From NCBI RefSeq assembly GCF_016706325.1, contig NZ_JADJJX010000002.1:1-64000 (forward strand): a DNA stretch of 64,000 nucleotides, in the 5' to 3' direction. Numbering within the stretch: the first letter of the stretch is position 1; each line of letters starts with the position of its first letter. Source of the DNA: Methanothrix sp. Its GTDB lineage: Archaea; Halobacteriota; Methanosarcinia; Methanotrichales; Methanotrichaceae. Shown here piece after piece: positions 60,338 through 64,000 of the stretch. A program made the translations under genes and the position numbers. A model generated the notes under the pieces. The model was given only the letters and a program-made list of their open reading frames with translations, did not search any database and was not told the origin of the DNA.

Positions 60338-61168
60338 TCAATTTGGTATGAAACCCTCCTCTGCGGCGATCTTCTGCCCTTGGGGGCCCAGGACAAAGTC
60401 GATGAACGCCATCGCACCGGGAACGGGATCGCCGAATGTGTAGAAGTAAAGGTTCCTCTTCAGCTCGTAGATGTCCAGCTTGATGTTCTCATAGCTGGGC
60501 ACAATGCCATTGAAGGCTATCCCCTGGACACCGCCGCCCAGATAGTTGAATCCCAGATAGCCTATGGCTCTATCGCTTCTGGAGATCGCCGTCTTGACTG
60601 CTGCCCCGCTATAGGCTATAGTATCCACACCATCGGTCTCAGCATCGATCTCCTCCATCACTGCTTCATTGAAGTCATCTCTGGTGCCCGAGCCGTATTC
60701 CCTGGATACGACATAGATGTCCCTGTCCGGACCTCCCACCTCTTTCCAGTTGGTGATCTCGCCGGAGTAGATCCTCTTAACCTGATCCCGATTGAGATTT
60801 CTCACCCCCTTCTGATATATCTCATCGCTCACGGCAATGCTGATGCCATCCACGCCGACCTTGAACTGCTGGAAGCTCTCTCCAAATCTCTCCTTCTCCT
60901 CTTCAGTTATGATGCGCGAAGCCATGGCTATGTTGTATTTGCGCTCCACTATTCCCAATATTCCAGCGCCCGTTCCGCCGGCAGTGACGCTGACCAAATA
61001 CTCGTTCTGCTCCTGGTTGAATGCCTCTGCGGCAGCCTCGGCCAGCGGCATCACTGTCGAGGATCCCATGACAGTCACATCCACTGGCATTGCAGTGCAG
61101 AGCGAGAGGGTGGCCAGTGAGAGCCAGACCAACAAGGTTATAATTTTTTTTGTAATGAACCCCACCAT
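60338..61168 (-). CDS. PstS-like phosphate-binding protein (copy 2)
   Basis: This 276-residue paralogue of the downstream gene has a signal peptide (IITLLVWLSLATLSLCTAMP) and the same binding loops: VMGSSTVMPLAE, VTAGGTGAGILGIVE, IYSGEITNWKEVGG, REYGSGTRDDFNE and AIGYLGFNYLGGG. The two copies clearly derive from a tandem duplication, since motif spacing is the same. An AT-rich stretch near 61244-61256 (tttataggg on the minus strand) is a candidate TATA box for the pair. Low phosphate induction would be expected but no Pho-type box can be identified. Confidence 0.9.
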   Translation of the reverse strand: MVGFITKKIITLLVWLSLATLSLCTAMPVDVTVMGSSTVMPLAEAAAEAFNQEQNEYLVSVTAGGTGAGILGIVERKYNIAMASRIITEEEKERFGESFQQFKVGVDGISIAVSDEIYQKGVRNLNRDQVKRIYSGEITNWKEVGGPDRDIYVVSREYGSGTRDDFNEAVMEEIDAETDGVDTIAYSGAAVKTAISRSDRAIGYLGFNYLGGGVQGIAFNGIVPSYENIKLDIYELKRNLYFYTFGDPVPGAMAFIDFVLGPQGQKIAAEEGFIPN

Positions 61169-61351
61169 TTACAGATGGTCTGAACAGATATGTAAGCCTA
61201 TCGTTGGCTCACTGCAATCAATACCCGGCTGGGTTTCAATATACCCTATAAATAAATTATTAAGTTTGCCTCCACGGCAGAATATCCCGGCGACTCCCGG
61301 CGACGGCACAAATACCACCTGTCCCTGGTGGGATCTTGAATCTGCAATGAA
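61169..61351. promoter_or_regulatory. Upstream region of the PstS pair
   Basis: This 183-bp gap between the PstS pair and the CoA genes, all on the minus strand, contains an A/T-rich box (ataccctataaataaattatt) about 75-95 bp upstream of the PstS start that is a likely promoter. Confidence 0.4.
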
Positions 61352-62110
61352 TCAAGCCTGAAGGAACTGAGAGCTCAGATGCTCCCGGATATCCTGTGCC
61401 GCCTGGGCCAGGCTCTTTTCGTTGTCATATTCATTCAGCATCCTCTCCAGATCGGATCTGGGCTTCGAGGAGAGCTGCCTGACCTGTTCTGTTAGCTGGG
61501 GCACCGCCCGGAGGATGTTATCCACAATGCTCACAGTTGCTTTTTTTGCTGTGCGGGAGAGGGGGTTGAGGTCGATGGCGATCACCCTCTTCCCCATGGC
61601 CAGCAGGGCCTCGCAGCGGTCGCCGTCCTCCAGGGGGATGAGCACCACATCGGCATCATATATCCCGCCCCTGGTGGCCAGGGCGCGGGCGTGATCCAGG
61701 CCGGGCAGGGAGATGTCCGGCTGCTCGCCCAGGACATCCTTCGCCCCCTTCTCTCGCAGCAGAGCGGCGATCCTCTTCACCCTCTCCTCGCTGCGGTGGA
61801 AGAGGTTCACCTCCAGGGGGATGTCCAGGGCTTGGGCCAGGGCTACCATCTCCTCCGGGACCAAAGCAGCAACGTTGCCGTTGACTGAGATCGCCGGCCT
61901 CCTGGCCAGGAGCAGAAGTGCTGCTGCTGCCCTGATCGCCGCGGCGGCGGAGGGCGTTGTCCTCTCCCCCAAGAGGTAGTCGAAGCATTCTCCCCTGCCC
62001 TGGGCGATCAGCCCCTGGATGCTGGTGTATCCTCTCTTCACTCCTTCTGCCACGCGCTCCCGTGCCACCAGGGAGGCATATCTGGGATGGGATTTGGGAA
62101 TATCAGTCAA
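61352..62110 (-). CDS. 4-phosphopantoate--beta-alanine ligase (phosphopantothenate synthetase)
   Basis: This archaeal enzyme (PPS, formerly DUF137) joins 4-phosphopantoate and beta-alanine to 4'-phosphopantothenate in CoA biosynthesis. The 252-residue protein begins TDIPKSHPRYASLVARERV as relatives do and contains QGLIAQGRGECFDYLLGE, ISVNGNVAALVPEEM, NLFHRSEERVKRIA, LIPLEDGDRCEAL and AIDLNPLSRTAKKATVSIVD. A TTG start at 62110 with AGGTG upstream was chosen; a GTG at 62119 also fits. The start overlaps the end of the pantoate kinase gene, its pathway partner. Confidence 0.9.
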   Translation of the reverse strand: MTDIPKSHPRYASLVARERVAEGVKRGYTSIQGLIAQGRGECFDYLLGERTTPSAAAAIRAAAALLLLARRPAISVNGNVAALVPEEMVALAQALDIPLEVNLFHRSEERVKRIAALLREKGAKDVLGEQPDISLPGLDHARALATRGGIYDADVVLIPLEDGDRCEALLAMGKRVIAIDLNPLSRTAKKATVSIVDNILRAVPQLTEQVRQLSSKPRSDLERMLNEYDNEKSLAQAAQDIREHLSSQFLQA

Positions 62111-62996
62111 GGTTAGCACCTCTCTGAGAGATGAAGGTGGAATAGACCGGGCCGAAGGCCTGCAGGGCCTCGGCTGCTCCAAGGGCATAGACTGCATCTC
62201 CCAGCATGATCATGCTGGCCCTTCCGCCCTCTGCCTCCACCGCCTCTATCACATCCAGGGCCCAGCTGCTGGCAAGTCCCGTCTGCAGGGTGAAGCGGCG
62301 GGAGAGGCGCATGAACTCCTTCAATGTGGGCCTCTTCAATAGATCCTTCAGAGCAGCCCGGCCGAACTCATTTACTGCTGACATAACACTCTGATTGGAG
62401 AGCACCTCCCGGGTGGAGATCGGGCCCCGGACCACACAGTGGACGGGAAGGGGGGGTACGGGTATGCGATCGATTCTGCCGCTGCCCGGTGCGCCCGCCT
62501 CCAGGCGGAGAACCATGCCGCCGCTGTTCTGGGCGATGACATCTCCCAGGCCAGTGCGGCAGACCACCTCTGCCTCATGGGCTACCGATGCCGCCTGATC
62601 GGCGGTGAGGGCCAGATCGAAGTGGCGGTTTAAGGCATAGGCGCAGCCCAAAGCCCCCGCCCCGCTGGCCCCAAAGCCGGATCCAGAGGGCATATCCAGA
62701 TCTGTCCTCACCCGGACTGGGCCTCTGGCCAGCCTCTCCGCCACAAACCTTGATACCGGGGCCTCCGCGGCTGAACCGTTAAGGATGATCTCCAGATCCC
62801 CGATATCAGGTGAGGACTCCACCACAGTTGTAGCACCGGGGGAAAGGCAAAGGCCGCAGCCGACTGAGCCGGACTGCAACGGACCATCCTCGCGCCTGGC
62901 AGCGAAAAAGCCTGTGATGTGGGATGGGACCCAGGCTTTGCTCTGGCCGGGATTCAGCCCATTCACAGGACCTGCATTCACAGGACCTGCATTCAT
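62103..62996 (-). CDS. Pantoate kinase (archaeal PoK)
   Basis: PoK phosphorylates pantoate, the first step of the archaeal CoA branch. The 297-residue protein belongs to the GHMP kinases: WVPSHITGFFAARRED, the ATP loop MPSGSGFGASGAGALG (about residues 102-117), TGLGDVIAQNSGGMVLR and MLGDAVYALG. The first 20 residues contain a short repeat (NAGPVNAGPVN) encoded by 15-bp units, unlike relatives. The ATG overlaps the coaBC stop codon, and the 3' end overlaps the PPS start, giving a three-gene CoA operon. Confidence 0.92.
   Translation of the reverse strand: MNAGPVNAGPVNGLNPGQSKAWVPSHITGFFAARREDGPLQSGSVGCGLCLSPGATTVVESSPDIGDLEIILNGSAAEAPVSRFVAERLARGPVRVRTDLDMPSGSGFGASGAGALGCAYALNRHFDLALTADQAASVAHEAEVVCRTGLGDVIAQNSGGMVLRLEAGAPGSGRIDRIPVPPLPVHCVVRGPISTREVLSNQSVMSAVNEFGRAALKDLLKRPTLKEFMRLSRRFTLQTGLASSWALDVIEAVEAEGGRASMIMLGDAVYALGAAEALQAFGPVYSTFISQRGANLD
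62961..62995 (-). repeat. 15-bp repeat at the pantoate kinase start
   Basis: Two full units of attcacaggacctgc and a partial third extend the N-terminus of the kinase by an in-frame NAGPV repeat. Confidence 0.8.
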
Positions 62997-64000
62997 AGGA
63001 TCTCCGCCAGAGAGTCGATGATCTTTCTTGCAATCAGGCTCTTCTCTCCCTGGGCCTCGCTGTGGCTGCCGTCGCGCCCCAGTATCAGCACCCGGTTATC
63101 GTCAGTTCCCATGCCGCCTCTCGAGACATCATTGGCCACCACCAGGTCCAGGTCCGCTCCCTCCAGGGACTCTCGTGCTCTGGCCAGGAGCTGCTCGTCG
63201 CCGGCATTTATCTCTGCCTTGAAGCCCACAATCCTCAGGTCGGGATAGGCCTCTCGCACAGCCTTGATTATCTTTTTGGTGGGCTTGAGGGAGAGGCTCA
63301 GCTTCTGGCCTGACCTGATCTTCTCCTCACTTGGGTCCAGAGTATAGTCAGCCACGGCTGCAGCACTGATCAGGGCATCGTAGCCTGTTTTTAGCTCATT
63401 TAGGACTGCATCCAGCATCTGAGCAGAGCTCTCGGCATAGATCTGGCGCACGGGCAGATCCTGGATGAAGCGGTGGACAACAGCCACATCCGCCCCCCGC
63501 CTGCGGGCCTCCAGGGCCAGGGCGACGCCCGTCTTTCCTGAGGCCCTGTTGGTGAGGATTCTTATGGGGTCGATGGGCTCGGCATTCGAGCCGCTGGTGA
63601 TCAGGATTCTCTTCCCTTCGAGGTCGCCTGGGCCTAGCATCCTCTCCACCTCTGCCACCACCCGCCGGTTATCGGCGATCTTGGCCTTGCCCTCCTCGAT
63701 GCGCGGATCGATGAGCACTACGCCCATCTCCCGCAGGGTCTCCAGGTTTCTGATGACTGCAGGGTGGCGGTACATGGCCTCATGCATAGCCGGCACCACA
63801 GCCACAGGCTTTCCACTTCCCAGAGCTGTGGTGGCAAAGGTGGTCACTGGAGTGTCATCGATGCCATTGGCCATCTTGCCGATGGTGTTGGCCGTAGCTG
63901 GAGCGACCAGGAATAGGTCTGCCTTTCCCCCCACGCCGCAGAATTCGACGTGCTCCACCCGGCCGGTGATCTCTGCTATCACCGGATGGGCGGAAGCGTA
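62993..64000 (-). CDS. coaBC: Bifunctional phosphopantothenoylcysteine decarboxylase/synthetase, 5'-truncated by window edge
   Basis: CoaBC adds cysteine to phosphopantothenate and decarboxylates the product to phosphopantetheine. The visible 335 codons cover the end of the flavin-binding CoaC domain (VAPATANTIGKMANGIDD, VVPAMHEAMYRHPAV with the conserved PAMH-type motif) and the complete CoaB domain (ILITSGSNAEPIDPIRILTN, SGKTGVALALEARRRGADV, LISAAAVADYTL, KPTKKIIKAV, NDVSRGGMGTDDN). The frame is open to the last base, so the N-terminus lies beyond the window. Operon with pantoate kinase and PPS. Confidence 0.95.
   Translation of the reverse strand, partial: YASAHPVIAEITGRVEHVEFCGVGGKADLFLVAPATANTIGKMANGIDDTPVTTFATTALGSGKPVAVVPAMHEAMYRHPAVIRNLETLREMGVVLIDPRIEEGKAKIADNRRVVAEVERMLGPGDLEGKRILITSGSNAEPIDPIRILTNRASGKTGVALALEARRRGADVAVVHRFIQDLPVRQIYAESSAQMLDAVLNELKTGYDALISAAAVADYTLDPSEEKIRSGQKLSLSLKPTKKIIKAVREAYPDLRIVGFKAEINAGDEQLLARARESLEGADLDLVVANDVSRGGMGTDDNRVLILGRDGSHSEAQGEKSLIARKIIDSLAEIL

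Overview
The window reads as a chromosomal segment of a methanogenic archaeon of the order Methanosarcinales, most likely a Methanothrix (Methanosaeta)-type organism. The evidence is a coenzyme M biosynthesis block (comD, comE and a methanogenesis marker 16 protein), the archaeal pantoate-to-phosphopantetheine route (pantoate kinase, phosphopantothenate synthetase, CoaBC), archaeal S-adenosylmethionine synthetase, ribosomal protein S17e, Hel308 and XPD-type helicases, a DRG-type GTPase, a NrpR-type domain, an archaeal-type LeuRS, TATA-box promoters and exported repeat proteins typical of this group. The genus is an inference from gene content. No rRNA or tRNA gene and no CRISPR array was recognised.

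Layout. 1-14.1 kb is mostly core genes on the + strand: the end of a TatD nuclease, NYN protein, rhomboid protease, CoA-binding protein, a prenyl synthase overlapping a radical SAM gene, an AMP-forming acyl-CoA synthetase (- strand), an exported DJ-1/PfpI protein with a repeat tract, an HD phosphohydrolase, UPF0216, a 35-residue helical-repeat protein, ThiD-ThiN, S17e, dapA, dapB and a small conserved gene. 14.1-28.4 kb is an accessory island: a cyanase, a TPR gene fragment, a complete IS3-family element, a RecB-like nuclease/SF1 helicase cut off just after its Walker A motif, a decayed IS1-like element, the C-terminal fragment of an Eco57I-type methyltransferase, a 1765-residue DUF1998 helicase with a nuclease-like tail, and an IS21-like remnant. 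I read this as the wreck of a DISARM/Druantia-like defence locus.

28.5-43.7 kb returns to core functions: leuS (two apparent frameshifts) downstream of dapL; a + strand run of hel308, a coiled-coil gene, an NrdG-like activase, a UPF0200 kinase, comD and comE; a convergent marker 16 gene; a sulfonate-type ABC binding protein and permease with no ATPase; and metK. 43.7-64 kb carries an Mrp/NBP35 ATPase, a radical SAM protein, a HEAT-repeat protein, a stand-alone NrpR-type domain, an RNA-free RNase P homologue, an unusual DNA-binding hybrid histidine kinase lacking its phospho-acceptor histidine, UPF0212, an XPD-type helicase, two exported proteins, a Cas4-like protein without its catalytic E-x-K, a Fic fragment next to an IS3 scar, a DRG GTPase, two tandem PstS-like proteins and the CoA operon running off the right edge.

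Working together: dapA, dapB and dapL supply the aminotransferase route to lysine; comD/comE and marker 16 belong to coenzyme M synthesis; CoaBC, PoK and PPS make coenzyme A. Short in-frame or promoter-proximal tandem repeats are unusually frequent. Several genes show frameshifts (leuS, the hybrid kinase at a run of seven C, transposases, fic). Real decay and sequence error cannot be separated from this sequence alone.
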